From contig CM066320.1 in the NCBI GenBank assembly GCA_033807775.1, forward strand, positions 181,570,784 through 181,634,783: 64,000 bases of DNA. Direction: 5' to 3'. How positions within the stretch are numbered: position 1 is the first letter of the stretch; each line of letters starts with the position of its first letter. The notes beneath the pieces are model-generated. The model was given only the letters and a program-made list of their open reading frames with translations, was not told the origin of the DNA and searched no databases. Positions 42,023-53,502 of the stretch are shown piece after piece. Made by a program: the position numbers and the translations under genes. Source of the DNA: Saussurea involucrata. Lineage: Eukaryota; Streptophyta; Magnoliopsida; Asterales; Asteraceae.

Positions 42023-42121
42023 TGTAACAACCCGAATTTCTAGCAAAATGTGAAAGTTTAGTGGCTAAAGTCTAAGAAAGGAAAGTTTGTGTTGAGGGAC
42101 TTTTTGGCAATTTGAGAAAGA

Positions 42122-42129
42122 TATAAAAG
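42122..42129 (+). promoter_or_regulatory. TATA box of LTR A
   Basis: TATAAAAG lies 100 bp into the LTR. A purine-rich leader (AAGGGAAGGAGAAAAG) follows. Confidence 0.6.
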
Positions 42130-42529
42130 GACCCAAATCCCTAGGTTTAGCAAATTCATTCTTTCCTTATGGTGTTTGGCGGCTAAGAGGGAAGAAGGGA
42201 AGGAGAAAAGAAGCTTTTGGGAGAGAAATCAAAGAGAAGAAGAAATCAGTGAAGGTAAATTCCTCCAAATCCTTCCTCTAAGCTATTTAATGTTTCCTCT
42301 CTGATTGGTCTAAGAATTTGTGTGAGAAAACCATGATTTCAATGGGTTCTTCACCCAAATACCCTTAAAAGTGTATTTTGGGGTTTTGGTTTTTATAAAC
42401 CGATTTAGAGGTGATAAGTGAGTTTAAATGGATGTTTCTTGTTGGGGAAATGAACCCCAGTAGTTGTCTAACCAAAGAAATGACAGAAAATCAGTTTTAA
42501 TCATTTTTGGGGAGTGAGTTTTTCCCCAG

Positions 42530-42800
42530 TCCGAAGTTACCGGACGTCGTCTCGTCCGGACAGTAGGGTCCGGACAATGGGGGTTTCCGGATGGTGCTCA
42601 TAGTGTCCGGGTGTCGAGGGTTTCCGGGTAAGTCACATTGTCGATCAGTTCCGGTCTCCGGATGAGATGTCCGGAAAGTATGTATGTCCGGAAAGTGTGT
42701 TGTTCGGTAAGCGAGTTATCCGGTAAGTGAGTGATCCGGTAAGTTGTCCGGTAAGCGAGTTATCCGGTAAGTTGAGTCCGGATAGTGTCCGGAAAGTTGG
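42530..42800. repeat. TCCGGA/CCGGTAAG motif array in LTR A intron 1
   Basis: About 18 words such as GTCCGGA, TTCCGG and CCGGTAAG lie between the first donor-like and first acceptor-like sites. Confidence 0.75.
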
Positions 42801-43179
42801 TATTAGGGCCTGAGCAGTTTATATTTCATCCATTTCTCAGGTAACCCGATTGTAGGTCGGAAGCAAAGTAAAGCAAGATGTTAAACGCACAATGTGAGTT
42901 TTTCTAACTAAAATACGTGATTTTACGTGTTTTCCAAAGAAAGTGATGGTGTAAGAATAGCCATGTTATTTTACATGATTTTTACCTGAATGGAAGTGAA
43001 ATGTTTTACTGATTATGGTGTACTCACTAGCATGTTTTAGTTTTAAACCTTTATGAATGATTCCATGACAAATATGATTTGACTGAAATGTGATTTAGCA
43101 TGAAAGAAATGTCTATTAAAGATTTCACGTTTCCTGAGTTATGATGAGCTATGTGTATGTTATATGGAGTCGGTCTGCA

Positions 43180-43380
43180 CAGTGGGATCTGAGCACCTCG
43201 GGATCCGATGATCCCTTGGGCTGTTGTGAGAAGCTTGTAGGAGGGAATTTATTTCCTTCCTACTCGGATATGTGACTAGCTTGTAGGAGGGAATTTGTTT
43301 CCTTCCTACTCGGATAGAGGGGAGTCTGCTTGGGCTCCGGTATGAGGCGAGAGGGGAGTCTGCTTGGGCCCCGACTGCGG
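43180..43380 (+). repeat. Small-hairpin array in LTR A intron 2
   Basis: Two copies of a hairpin with stem GTAGGAGGGAA / TTCCTTCCTAC (43238-43264, 43283-43309) are followed by two copies of GAGGGGAGTCTGCTTGGG. Confidence 0.7.
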
Positions 43381-43504
43381 ATAGCTATGTGATCCTTAAA
43401 CACTGCGCAGTACCATGGTTGAATGATTATGTGAAGAAATGTTAATGTATTTTATAAAATGATTTTCTTAATGTTGATGTACGCTGTTTACGGAGGGAAC
43501 TCAC

Positions 43505-43520
43505 TAGACCTCATGGTCTA
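43505..43520 (+). other. Conserved intron-end hairpin in LTR A
   Basis: TAGACC-TCAT-GGTCTA, a perfect 6-bp stem between AACTCAC and ACCC. It lies 32 nt before the acceptor at 43552, with the branch candidate overlapping the 3' arm. Confidence 0.65.
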
Positions 43521-43782
43521 ACCCTCGCTTTTCAAAACTAAAACATTTTCAGGTAAGCAAATGGTAGGAGGCTCAGGTAAGTGAGCAAGGACAAGTTAGA
43601 GTACAGATGCCGATAGAGACAGTGCTTGTGCCACGTGTAGAAACTAGTGCGTTCTCAGTTGTGTATAGGTTGTTTCCGCCAACCTTAGTTGAGGTTGATG
43701 TAAAGAAATTTTGGGACCCAGATTTGTACATGTTATGATTTAATGTTATGTATGTTCTGTTGTATTTTTGGGATGTTACAAA

Positions 43783-43794
43783 TGGTATCAGAGC
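43783..43794 (+). other. Primer-binding site, tRNA-iMet type (element A)
   Basis: TGGTATCAGAGC starts 2 bp after LTR A. Confidence 0.9.
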
Positions 43795-44650
43795 CATAGT
43801 TTAAGGGATTTAAGTGACCGGACGGGCCTAAACTTAAACTTTGGAGTAGAAATCACAACTGAGAATCAGGAAATGCGTTAGGATGACACTATTGCAGATA
43901 TAGGAAATGCGTTAGGAGGGCACTATAGTAGATATAGGACTAATAGGGTACCGAGAAGAGTCAAGTAAGGTAAGTTTGGGATTACACCTGGCCAGTGTAA
44001 TTGTGAACTTACAGGTACATGTATGTGTTTAACCTGCCTTATTACTCTGAAGTTGTAGCCTTAAGCTAGTTCATATGTCGTGATTCTAGTAATCTAGAAG
44101 GTCAGCAAGATCCTTGAGGGATAGACTGAGACCCCTTGTTGGGGAATTATCATGAGAGATCATATATGATGTGATGTATGTATACATCGTAGAGAAGAAA
44201 TGTTATATAGAATGTTATGAGTCGTCTAGAGGTAGCTCTTCGTGGATTCGAAGAGGATGAATATTGAGTTTGAGTAAGACTCCTATTTCAGGAGAGTCCC
44301 AGTTCTAGAAATCATGGGATAGGTCAGTCGGGATGGTAAGGAAGAACAGTGTCAAAACCTTGAAAGTATCATTAGAGCCCTGACTTCTTAGTCGAGCTTT
44401 TCAATGACAGGATAAATGGAATAAGATACCTATAGTGAATTGGAAGCATGTAGAAGTAGAAAGTGAGGTAGTTGATCAAAACGAAAATAGTATGAAATGG
44501 TTGAGTAAGTGAGATGTGGAACGCATGTACAGCAAGTTATGGCATGACCAAGAGGGCGACCATTGGTCGAAGGTAAAGTGTCAAGGATAAGCTGCGTGAG
44601 TAAAGCGGTTGACCTTGTTTGAGTGAGTAGCCTACAATTGCAAGTAGAGT
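43795..44650 (+). other. Decayed internal region of element A, 5' part
   Basis: The first 300 bp match the leader of the A-minus element. A degenerate gag start follows near 44080-44140, and no frame remains open. Element B interrupts it at CTCAT. Confidence 0.6.
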
Positions 44651-46273
44651 CTCATTGTAAAGCCCGTATTCCGGTATGTAATCTCTTTTATTAATTCTTT
44701 TCTTTTAAGTTTGATTTAATGTGGTTGCCGTTAACGGGGTTAGTCGGGTTAGACCTAATCGAAAAATGTCGGAATTTTGGTTAGTTGCGAGAAGGTTTAA
44801 GTGGAGGGACTAGAAGTGTCACGGGCCAAAAGTCTAAGTTTCGGCCCATGCACCCAATGGCCGAAATCTTTTCTTTGTGTTTTGTGTGTGTTTGTCGTGA
44901 TTAGTAAGAAAAGAAAAGAAATAGGAATAGGAAAGAAAAAAAAAACCCACGACTCTTTTTGTTTTGGGTTTAGGTGTGGTAACGTGAGGGACACACAAGA
45001 AAAGAAAGAATAAGTTTGTCAAAAACCAAACCCTACGGCTCCTTTGTTTTTCTTGTGGTTGCCGGGCGAAGAGAGAAGAGCCGGGAGAGAGATCGCGAGA
45101 AAGAGAGAGAAGAGAAGAAAGAACACAGCGGCAGTCGTCGCCGCCGCTGCTGCTGTCGCCGGAGGGCGCCACCACCCTGGTTTCGTCGGAGATCGAGAGA
45201 GAGAGGTTTGGTTGCGGTGGTGAGACGTCGTCGTAGGTAAGTGTTTCCCCCCCCCCCCCTTGTTGTTTCTTTGATGTCGCCGTGAAACCACCACCGGCGG
45301 TGGCCGCCGCCGCCGCCGACCACCACTGCCGGAGGTGGCAGTGGGTGGTGCGTGTGGTGACCAGCCCTAGTTGTAACCCGAACCGTTAAGCCTTGAACCG
45401 TTTTTATAAATCGTGATTTTATGAAAATTCTAAGTGTGCTGTCCAGTTTTCGTGTGATCGTAACTTTTCTGTCGTAACTCCGTTTGAGCCGAAACTGGCG
45501 CCCACGGTTCAAGTTCGGGATCGGGCACGTTTTCCGTGTTTTAGCGGAAAACTGGTTCGGTCTCTAGCTGGGCGAAAAAGTGGTCGCAAGTTCGGTGTTT
45601 CGTCATTTCATGTGAAAATTTCTGGAATCTGCCTTGATCTTGCGAAAACCATAACTTTCTGTTCGAAACTCGGTTTGGGGTGAAACCGGTGTCAAAAGTT
45701 CCCTTTTTGAGTCTAGAAACTTTTCTGTGTTTTGTGCAAAACCCAGTTCGGGACGTAGCATGGGTCAAATTGTCGTTTTATACTGAAAGGTGCTGAATTT
45801 CGCTGTTCTGGAAACTGTTTTTGTAAAATCCGTAGTAAATTGTAGAAAAATCGTTAGGAGGCGTATAATATGTCCTTGGAACCCTAACTCAGAGTACTTT
45901 CTGGTCATGAAATAATATTGGGAATTTTCTGGGTTTAAAGGGGTCGAAACAGGTCCCGAACAGACCTGTTTGGCGGGAACGGAAAGTAGTTTTAGTGACG
46001 GTTTAAGCGTGTGTCGTGTCATAGGGTCCGAGTCTCGTATTGACACGTTTTAACATACGTTTAGGTGCTGGGAAGTGACCGTAATTGTGAAGCTTGAATT
46101 GTATTGTTAAGCTAGGCGCGCATTCGAGGTGAGTTCTCTCACTGTGTAGTTAGGGGTTGTATGCATGTCATAGTAGTTTGTATGTACTACTGTCTTTGTG
46201 GTGTGAACTAGTTGTTTGTTGCGTGTAATATTTGATTGGTTTAAATGCTTAGTATAAATGTTTTACATTACAC

Positions 46274-46480
46274 CTCGGTGGGACCGAGGAAGTGGAAGGA
46301 AACGTTATGGGAACTCGGTGTGACGAGTGTGTTACATTACAACTCGGTGGGACCGAGGGCTCGGTGGGACCGAGGGCTCGGTGGGACCGAGGAAGTGGAA
46401 GGAAACGTTGTGGGAACTCGGTGTGACGAGTGTGTTACATTACAACTCGGTGGGACCGAGGGCTCGGTGGGACCGAGGTG
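46274..46480 (+). repeat. CTCGGTGGGACCGAG hairpin array in LTR B intron 2
   Basis: Six copies of the perfect 6-bp-stem hairpin CTCGGT-GGG-ACCGAG, singly or in tandem, are separated by a shared 60-bp spacer with GTGGAAGGAAACGTT. The other LTR has the array at 52905-53112 with a different grouping. Confidence 0.85.
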
Positions 46481-46598
46481 TTGGATACATAATTACTTGT
46501 AGATGTTTACTCGTTTTATGTAACTGTGATGTTGTTGCTTATGTGCGGATAGGGGTGATGTGTATATAATTCCTATCTGCGCATGTGATGGAATTCAC

Positions 46599-46613
46599 TA
46601 AGCTTCGTGCTTA
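46599..46613 (+). other. Conserved intron-end hairpin in LTR B (5')
   Basis: TAAGC-TTCGT-GCTTA between ATTCAC and CCC, 27 nt before the acceptor at 46640. The stem differs from A and C, but pairing is kept. Confidence 0.65.
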
Positions 46614-46867
46614 CCCTTTCCCAATAAATTGTGGTTTCAGGTGCGCGTGGCTCTAAGGAGTGACGGGTACACACTGGCGCGCGAGAAGAGCTGGTTGCTT
46701 TATGGTTATGGTTTTAATAATTAAACGTTTATTCCGCTGGTTTTATTTTACAAGATAGTAATTATGTGTTTGCAAACGAAACGTTGGGATCATTTAATGA
46801 GTTGTTATAAATGAAATGTTTATTTTAAAATTTTAAATTTGCTTGTAATTTTTGGGACGTTACAACT

Positions 46868-46879
46868 TGGTATCAGAGC
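46868..46879 (+). other. Primer-binding site, tRNA-iMet type (element B)
   Basis: TGGTATCAGAGC starts 3 bp after the LTR. Confidence 0.93.
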
Positions 46880-49800
46880 ACAGCTTGAGTGAATCAAATG
46901 CAGCTCGGTGTGTTTGATCTCAAGTTTGCGGCTATAAAATTTTCTTTAAAATTTTTGGAAAATAAAAGAAAGGAAAACCCGTTTGAGAAACGGTGATCGA
47001 TGGCGCAGTGTGTACAGTCAGCCGGAGCCAGGGGAAAAGGTACAGTACTTAGTGTTTTATTGCTTTCTAGATCATAGAGTATGCATGCTAGATTGCCTGT
47101 TGTGGACACTATGATGTATGTTGAACTACTTGCTATTAGGAATTTATGCTAATTATGATAGGTTACTAAGTGGATGCCCTCTAGGTTGTATGCAGTAAGA
47201 GATTTATAGCCTTAGAATATTCTATTTAGTTCTATTGCGCAGCTCTTGTTTGAGTCCAACCGTTCTAGGATAGAGTCTTGTATTCGACTGTCTATTTGTT
47301 TCGCACTGCATATAATCGGGTATTCGCGAGGTCATCCGTTATAATTAGTAGGGATTCGGTAGTAGCAAGGGTAGTGGGATAAGAGGAAGTTCCTAGAGAG
47401 CTGGGAAGGGTGTTTATGTATGAGTACGTGTGCTAGATTGCTTTCTAGAACATAGGAGTATGTATGCTAAATTGCTTGGTGCTTATTACACTGTATTGCA
47501 TGTCTGTTGCTTGCTATTAGGGATTTGGCAGTAGCAAGGGTAGTGGTTTGGATGGAATTCCTAGGGAGCTAGGAAGAGTGTGTACATATGCCGGTGCGGG
47601 CATATGTGTATAGTTTCGGCGAGAAACTACTTAGACCCCTTGGGATGGAACTCGGAACGGGCGATGATAGGTGTAGATGGTAGTAGTAGTAGTAGTAGAG
47701 CTCCTACTACCGGAAGCACAGGATCAATGCTCGAGTCGGGGAAGTCACGAGGAATCCAAGGAGTTGAGCGTGAGTGTTGTTAGTATGAGTTATTATGTGC
47801 TAATAACGCGTTGTATTGTCTACCCAGAATAGCCATCACAAGGAGGAACAACTATAGTAAACCTACTAGTACAGGTGTGTACTTGTTTTGCTTTGATGGG
47901 ATGATCGTTGGGGTAGTGTCGAAGGTTATAAATTAGTAGTCGTTGGAATAAAAGGACGATTCTAGTATTAGTCACTTGGAATGATGATGAGGATGATGTT
48001 TGTTTCGGGCCAAGATGGAAGATTGCGCTAGAGTCATAGGCCCATAGAGCCGACTTTGATTTGAGGAAAACTCGTAAGATGATTTGATGTGATTTCCCAA
48101 CTTGCCTTAAGAGGTTTAAATGTCTGGATGACAATAGTAGACCGGAGAGTTTCGGAGTAGTAGGGGTCGAGACGTTGAATGCCGAATGAGTCATGCACGA
48201 AGTTATTTTGAAAATAAGATTGCATTAACAAATTCTTGTGTTTCAAATCTTTGTATGGACGGTGTTTTGGAATTTTGGGAACTGCTCAGCACACGCACAA
48301 GATTTTGAATTATGGTTTTGAAAGTGCATGAAATCGTTTTATCACGGGAGTGCAAACCTTGTTAGAATTTGTCTCATTTTCGTTATTTTTCCAACGGTTC
48401 TTTCGGGTACGATGTTATCCGTGTTTTGGTGGTGGTTAAAATGTTGGGTAAGTGACTACGGATTGAGACTCTAACATTGGAACTCCTCCACATGTGTTAG
48501 AGTTGAGACGAAAAGTTACATTCCACGATGTCTGTATAAAGGCTATTTTGGTGATTTGTTTAAAATGAGTTTGAAATTCCAGTGTCGCTTGACTTTTCGT
48601 TCGAGAGTTTGTATTACTAAGTGTTTTATTGCAAATAGTTCAGTAGGTGGATTGATTCATGCGTGACATAAGTGATGCATGGAGGAATTTTGGTAACATT
48701 TCATAAGGAGTTGTTTAGTGCGCTTTTTAGTCAGCTAAAGGTTTTATTGACATTTCCATGAAAATGCGATTTATCGACTTAGGGGTATGCATATTGGGGT
48801 AACCTTTGTTCTCGACATTTTGATAAACGAGTCGTGCATGAAAATGTTTTAGTTCCTTTTTGTCGAAATGAAAGACCATTTGATCCAAGGAGTGTTTTAA
48901 TGTTGTGAACATCATGCATACGATTACAATGTGTTATATTTTGGAAATATAAATGCGTAGATTTTTGGCATTCGGTTAATTTAGAATTACCGATCATTTC
49001 TTTTTGGAAGTTAAAACTTTTGCTTTGGAGGAAACGAGTATTTTGAGCAATTTCGATAAATACATTTTTTTAAACTATAATGTTTTGACGTTATATGTCC
49101 CAAGTACGGAATTTGAGGAAGTGTTACAAGCTTGCATGCCTGCCCCCAGTTTGAGATTTTATGAGGTTTTAGTCGATATTTCCAATTAATAGAAGCGGAC
49201 TGGGTTCTGTCTTCAAGTTTGAAACTTACACGAGACAGTTGTGTTTTAACAAAAATATATTTGTAAACCGTGTCATCGTTTTGTGTGATTAGCTGACGCG
49301 CGAAAATTCGTGGCGAACCCTGTGCCACGTCATTTTTATGATTAAAAAGAAGAATTTTCTTTAATCAAATGTCGTGAAACTTATTTTGAATTAGGTGCAC
49401 ACCTTGTCGCACCCTGTTTAAGGTCAAGCGGTTACTTTAAGTGCATGTCATGAGTCAATCCATACTGGAATCGAGGCGGTTCATTTTAAAGAAATTATTT
49501 ATTACGCTTGCTTGTGTGTGAGTAAACTGAACTGCAATGGAACGATTTTCAACATGAATTTCCTATGTGGGACGAGCGTGTCCAGTTTTGCGTAACTATC
49601 GATCAGGTAATAGTAGTTTTATTACATACGATCTTTTGAGATGAAAATCCTGATGTTGCAAATATTTCGTAAATGATTTTGTAAACCATTTGGGGAAATG
49701 TGCTTTTAAGTGACATGTGTCATTTCGAGAATTTTTAGGGTGTGAGTCCTTTTGGAAAACTCTTTTGTTTAACCCGTGTTGAGTCTGAGACTAAGGTTGA

Positions 49801-51275
49801 TTTCAGAGTATTGTTTGCTTAAACTTTGTTTAAACGCATTTTCCGACCTATGGGTCTAGCAAGCGTGGAGCATTTTGCTCGGTTTTGACTTGGAGTTAGT
49901 CATGGGCCAATTGCCCGGTTTAATGGCTCGATGTGGAGTCTAGTTGATGAGTTGTTTTTGTCGCACCGTTTGGCATTCTTTGCACGTTGAGTGTTTACAT
50001 GTTTGGGTGAGTGAGTCAATCCGGAATAGGCATGTTGTTGGTAGGCTGTTTGCTTTGGATCCTTAGACACGTTAGTCAGTCGTTGGTAATGGTCGGTTGG
50101 GTATCTCGGGGTGGGACCCCGGTATTCATGTGTTTTAACCTAGACTTTCCAGTAGGTACTAGGAGGATATAGTCGTGAGGCGTTACCTGGGAGGTAGACG
50201 TCAAGGTGTATCCTCGATACGGTGTGACTTGGCTTCGTAGAGCAAGTGTGGATGATACGTCGACGGTGGAAGGTAGATATTCCACGCGCGTTAGTACTGT
50301 AGGCCGAATAGTATCGGTTAAGGGATTGATGCCCTTGTTATTAAGAGAATAAATGCGCATCAACCATTTTGAGGTAGGTGGTATATTTAGGTGTCGACTT
50401 TTGGGCTTGAGGCCAAACACCTTTAGTATAATCGGAGAGTTGTAGCCGATTTTAAGATAATCATGGTGACGGTAGTAGTAACCCTGAAATGATCACTTGT
50501 GATGGATGGTTATGGTGGAATGACCTACGTGTGTGTTAGTTGATTTGTTTGTGGGGGATATCTATTTGTGTTAGTGTCTAGGATAATACCACGCTGATGT
50601 GAGTTATTGTAATCGGTTGGACCGATGTTCGGCGGGTGGCCGATGTTTGTTATTGTAATCGGTTGGACCGATGATCGGCGGGTGGCCGATGTTTGTTATT
50701 GTAATCGGTTGGACCGATGTTCGGCGGGTGGCCGATGTTTGTTATTGTAATCGGTTGGACCGATGTTCGGCGGGTGGTCGATGTTTATTATTGTAATCGG
50801 TTGGACCGATGTTCGGCAGGGGGTCGATGTTTTGTTAATATAAGTTATTGAAAATCTTTGGAGTCTATTAGAATTCGTAGAAGTTAATCGGCAGTTAATG
50901 GTAGAAAAGATCGGATTCGAGTATCCTGTAGGGTATATTGGTGAGTATCTTTAGAATGGTTAGAGCTTGGAAAATTTAATCGGGAGGTATGAATCATCTA
51001 AGGTTAGGAGACAACCGAAGTCGTTTAACTAAGAATGACCCCGATTGTTGGAGTGTTCTTCCAAACGCGTTATCAGTGTTCTTGAAGGAGTGTTGTTAGT
51101 AAGGAAGTATTCGGGAGATTTTTAGACGGTGTGAGAAATTAGGTTCCAGTTAGTGAAAGTCCAGTGGCAACTCAGAGAGGGTTCTGAGTGGACTTGGGAA
51201 TCTGAGGTTGAGATGTGGGAGAACTATCTTTAGCTATGCACGGGTATAGACTTCGAGGACGAAGTCTAATCCAAG
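46880..51275 (+). other. Non-coding interior of element B
   Basis: 4.4 kb without a frame above about 125 codons on either strand and without recognisable retroelement domains. It contains a short (TAG)n run near 47675-47695, duplicated words near 47400-47590 (CTAGGGAGCTAGGAAG type) and a 46-bp tandem repeat at 50604-50830. Confidence 0.8.
50604..50830 (+). repeat. 46-bp tandem repeat with ATCGGTTGGACCGAT hairpins, 5 copies
   Basis: Each unit has the perfect hairpin ATCGGT-TGG-ACCGAT followed by GTTCGGCGGGTGGCCGAT. The core is a close variant of the LTR hairpin CTCGGT-GGG-ACCGAG. Confidence 0.9.
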
Positions 51276-51286
51276 TGGGGGAGAGT
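51276..51286 (+). other. Polypurine tract (element B)
   Basis: GTGGGGGAGAG abuts the 3' LTR. The DNA just upstream (CTTCGAGGACGAAG) is a typical gypsy 3' end. Confidence 0.85.
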
Positions 51287-53497
51287 TGTAAAGCCCGTAT
51301 TCCGGTATGTAATCTCTTTTATTAATTCTTTTCTTTTAAGTTTGATTTAATGTGGTTGCCGTTAACGGGGTTAGTCGGGTTAGACCTAATCGAAAAATGT
51401 CGGAATTTTGGTTAGTTGCGAGAAGGTTTAAGTGGAGGGACTAGAAGTGTCACGGGCCAAAAGTCTAAGTTTCGGCCCATGCACCCAATGGCCGAAATCT
51501 TTTCTTTGTGTTTTGTGTGTGTTTGTCGTGATTAGTAAGAAAAGAAAAGAAATAGGAATAGGAAAGAAAAAAAAACCCACGGCTCTTTTTGTTTTGGGTT
51601 TAGGTGTGGTAACGTGAGGGACACACAAGAAAAGAAAGAATAAGTTTGTCAAAAACCAAACCCTACGGCTCCTTTGTTTTTCTTGTGGTTGCCGGTCGAA
51701 GAGAGAAGAGCCGGGAGAGAGATCGCGAGAAAGAGAGAGAAGAGAAGAAAGAACACAGCGGCAGTCGTCGCCGCCGCTGCTGCTGTCGCCGGAGGGCGCC
51801 ACCACCCTGGTTTCGTCGGAGATCGAGAGAGAGAGGTTTGGTTGCGGTGGTGAGACGTCGTCGTAGGTAAGTGTTTCCCCCCCCCCCCCCCCTTGTTGTT
51901 TCTTTGATGTCGCCGTGAAACCACCACCGGCGGTGGCCGCCGCCGCCGCCGACCACCACTGCCGGAGGTGGCAGTGGGTGGTGCGTGGGGTGTCCAGCCC
52001 TAGTTGTAACCCGAACCGTTAAGCCTTGAACCGTTTTTATAAATCGTGATTTTATGAAAATTCTAAGTGTGCTGTCCAGTTTTCGTGTGATCGTAACTTT
52101 TCTGTCGTAACTCCGTTTGAGCCGAAACTGGCGCCCACGGTTCAAGTTCGGGATCGGGCACGTTTTCCGTGTTTTAGCGGAAAACTGGTTCGGTCTCTAG
52201 CTGGGCGAAAAAGTGGTCGCAAGTTCGGTGTTTCGTCATTTCATGTGAAAATTTCTGGAATCTGCCTTGATCTTGCGAAAACCATAACTTTCTGCTCGTA
52301 ACTCGGTTTGGGGTGAAACCCGTGTCAAACGTTCCCTTTTTGAGTCTAGAAACTTTTCTGTGTTTTGTGCAAAACCCAGTTCGGGACGTAGCATGGGTCA
52401 AATTGTCGTTTTATACTGAAAGGTGCTGAATTTCGCTGTTCTGGAAACTGTTTTTGTAAAATCCGTAGTAAATTGTAGAAAAATCGTTAGGAGGCGTATA
52501 ATATGTCCTTGGAACCCTAACTCAGAGTACTTTCTGGTCATGAAATAATATTGGGAATTTTCTGGGTTTAAAGGGGTCGAAAAAGGTCCCGAACAGACCT
52601 GTTTGGCGGGAACGGAAAGTAGTTTTAGTGACGGTTTAAGCGTGTGTCGTGTCATAGGGTCCGAGTCTCGTATTGACACGTTTTAACATGCGTTTAGGTG
52701 CTGGGAAGTGACCGTAATTGTGAAGCTTGAATTGTATTGTTAAGCTAGGCGCGCATTCGAGGTGAGTTCTCTCACTGTGTAGTTAGGGGTTGTATGCATG
52801 TCATAGTAGTTTGTATGTACTACTGTCTTTGTGGTGTGAACTAGTTGTTTGTTGCGTGTAATATTTGATTGGTTTAAATGCTTAGTATAAATGTTTTACA
52901 TTACACCTCGGTGGGACCGAGGGCTCGGTGGGACCGAGGAAGTGGAAGGAAACGTTGTGGGAACTCGGTGTGACGAGTGTGTTACATTACAACTCGGTGG
53001 GACCGAGGGCTCGGTGGGACCGAGGAAGTGGAAGGAAACGTTGTGGGAACTCGGTGTGACGAGTGTGTTACATTACAACTCGGTGGGACCGAGGGCTCGG
53101 TGGGACCGAGGTGTTGGATACATAATTACTTGTAGATGTTTACTCGTTTTATGTAACTGTGATGTTGTTGCTTATGTGCGGATAGGGGTGATGTGTATAA
53201 AATTCCTATCTGCGCATGTGATGGAATTCACTAAGCTTCGTGCTTACCCTTTCCCAATAAATTGTGGTTTCAGGTGCGAGTGGCTCTAAGGCGTGACGGG
53301 TACACACTGGCGCGCGAGGAGAGCTGGTTGCTTTATGGTTATGGTTTTAATAATTAAACGTTTATTCCGCTGGTTTTATTTTACAAGATAGTAATTATGT
53401 GTTTGCAAACGAAACGTTGGGATCATTTAATGAGTTGTTATAAATGAAATGTTTATTTTAAAATTTTAAATTTGCTTGTAATTTTTGGGACGTTACA
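51287..53497 (+). repeat. 3' LTR of element B (2,211 bp)
   Basis: It has the same signals as the 5' LTR: donor 51866/51867, acceptor 52697, exon 52698-52761, donor 52762, hairpin TAAGC-TTCGT-GCTTA at 53232-53246, acceptor 53273. The C-run after the first donor is longer by a few bases. Confidence 0.93.
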
Positions 53498-53502
53498 CTC
53501 AT

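Larger units (their letters stand above)
42023..43780 (+). repeat. Gypsy-type 5' LTR A (1,758 bp)
   Basis: It runs from TGTAACAACCCG to GGGATGTTACA, with a primer site just after. TATAAAAG at 42122-42129 puts the start of transcription near 42155, so most of the LTR would be transcribed leader. Signals: donor GAAG|GTAAAT (42254/42255), acceptor TTCTCAG (42840), a 53-nt exon (42841-42893), donor AAT|GTGAGT (42894), CTAAC branch candidate 43518-43522 and acceptor TTTTCAG (43552). No matching 3' LTR lies in the window. Confidence 0.85.
44656..46864 (+). repeat. 5' LTR of element B (2,209 bp)
   Basis: It runs from TGTAAAGCCCG to GGGACGTTACA. Leader signals: a GA-rich and GCC-rich stretch, donor CGTAG|GTAAGT (45236/45237), acceptor CGTTTAG (46064), a 64-nt exon (46065-46128), donor CGAG|GTGAGT (46129), CTTAC branch candidate 46610-46614 and acceptor GGTTTCAG (46640). 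The Arg-rich frames at 45016-45512 lie in the leader and recur in the other LTR; they are not taken as genes. Confidence 0.93.
44656..53497 (+). mobile_element. Young non-coding LTR element B (8,842 bp), nested in A, TSD CTCAT
   Basis: Two 2.2-kb LTRs, a tRNA-iMet-type primer site, a polypurine tract and a perfect CTCAT duplication (44651-44655, 53498-53502) define a complete element. By eye the LTRs differ at roughly 15-20 bases plus repeat-number changes, under 1%. The 4.4-kb interior has no frame with a Gag, RT or integrase motif. Its last bases (CTTCGAGGACGAAG, then a G-run) resemble the 3' end of chromovirus gypsy elements. It fits a large derivative (LARD-like) mobilised in trans. Confidence 0.93.

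Noticed and set aside
45016..45512. Arg- and Pro-rich frames on both strands, repeated at 51646-52145
   Set aside because: They lie in the GA/GCC-rich leader of both LTRs of element B, overlap each other on opposite strands and match no family.
46274..46480. CTCGGTGGGACCGAG as a TCP-factor site
   Set aside because: It resembles GTGGNCCC only partly; binding cannot be claimed from sequence.
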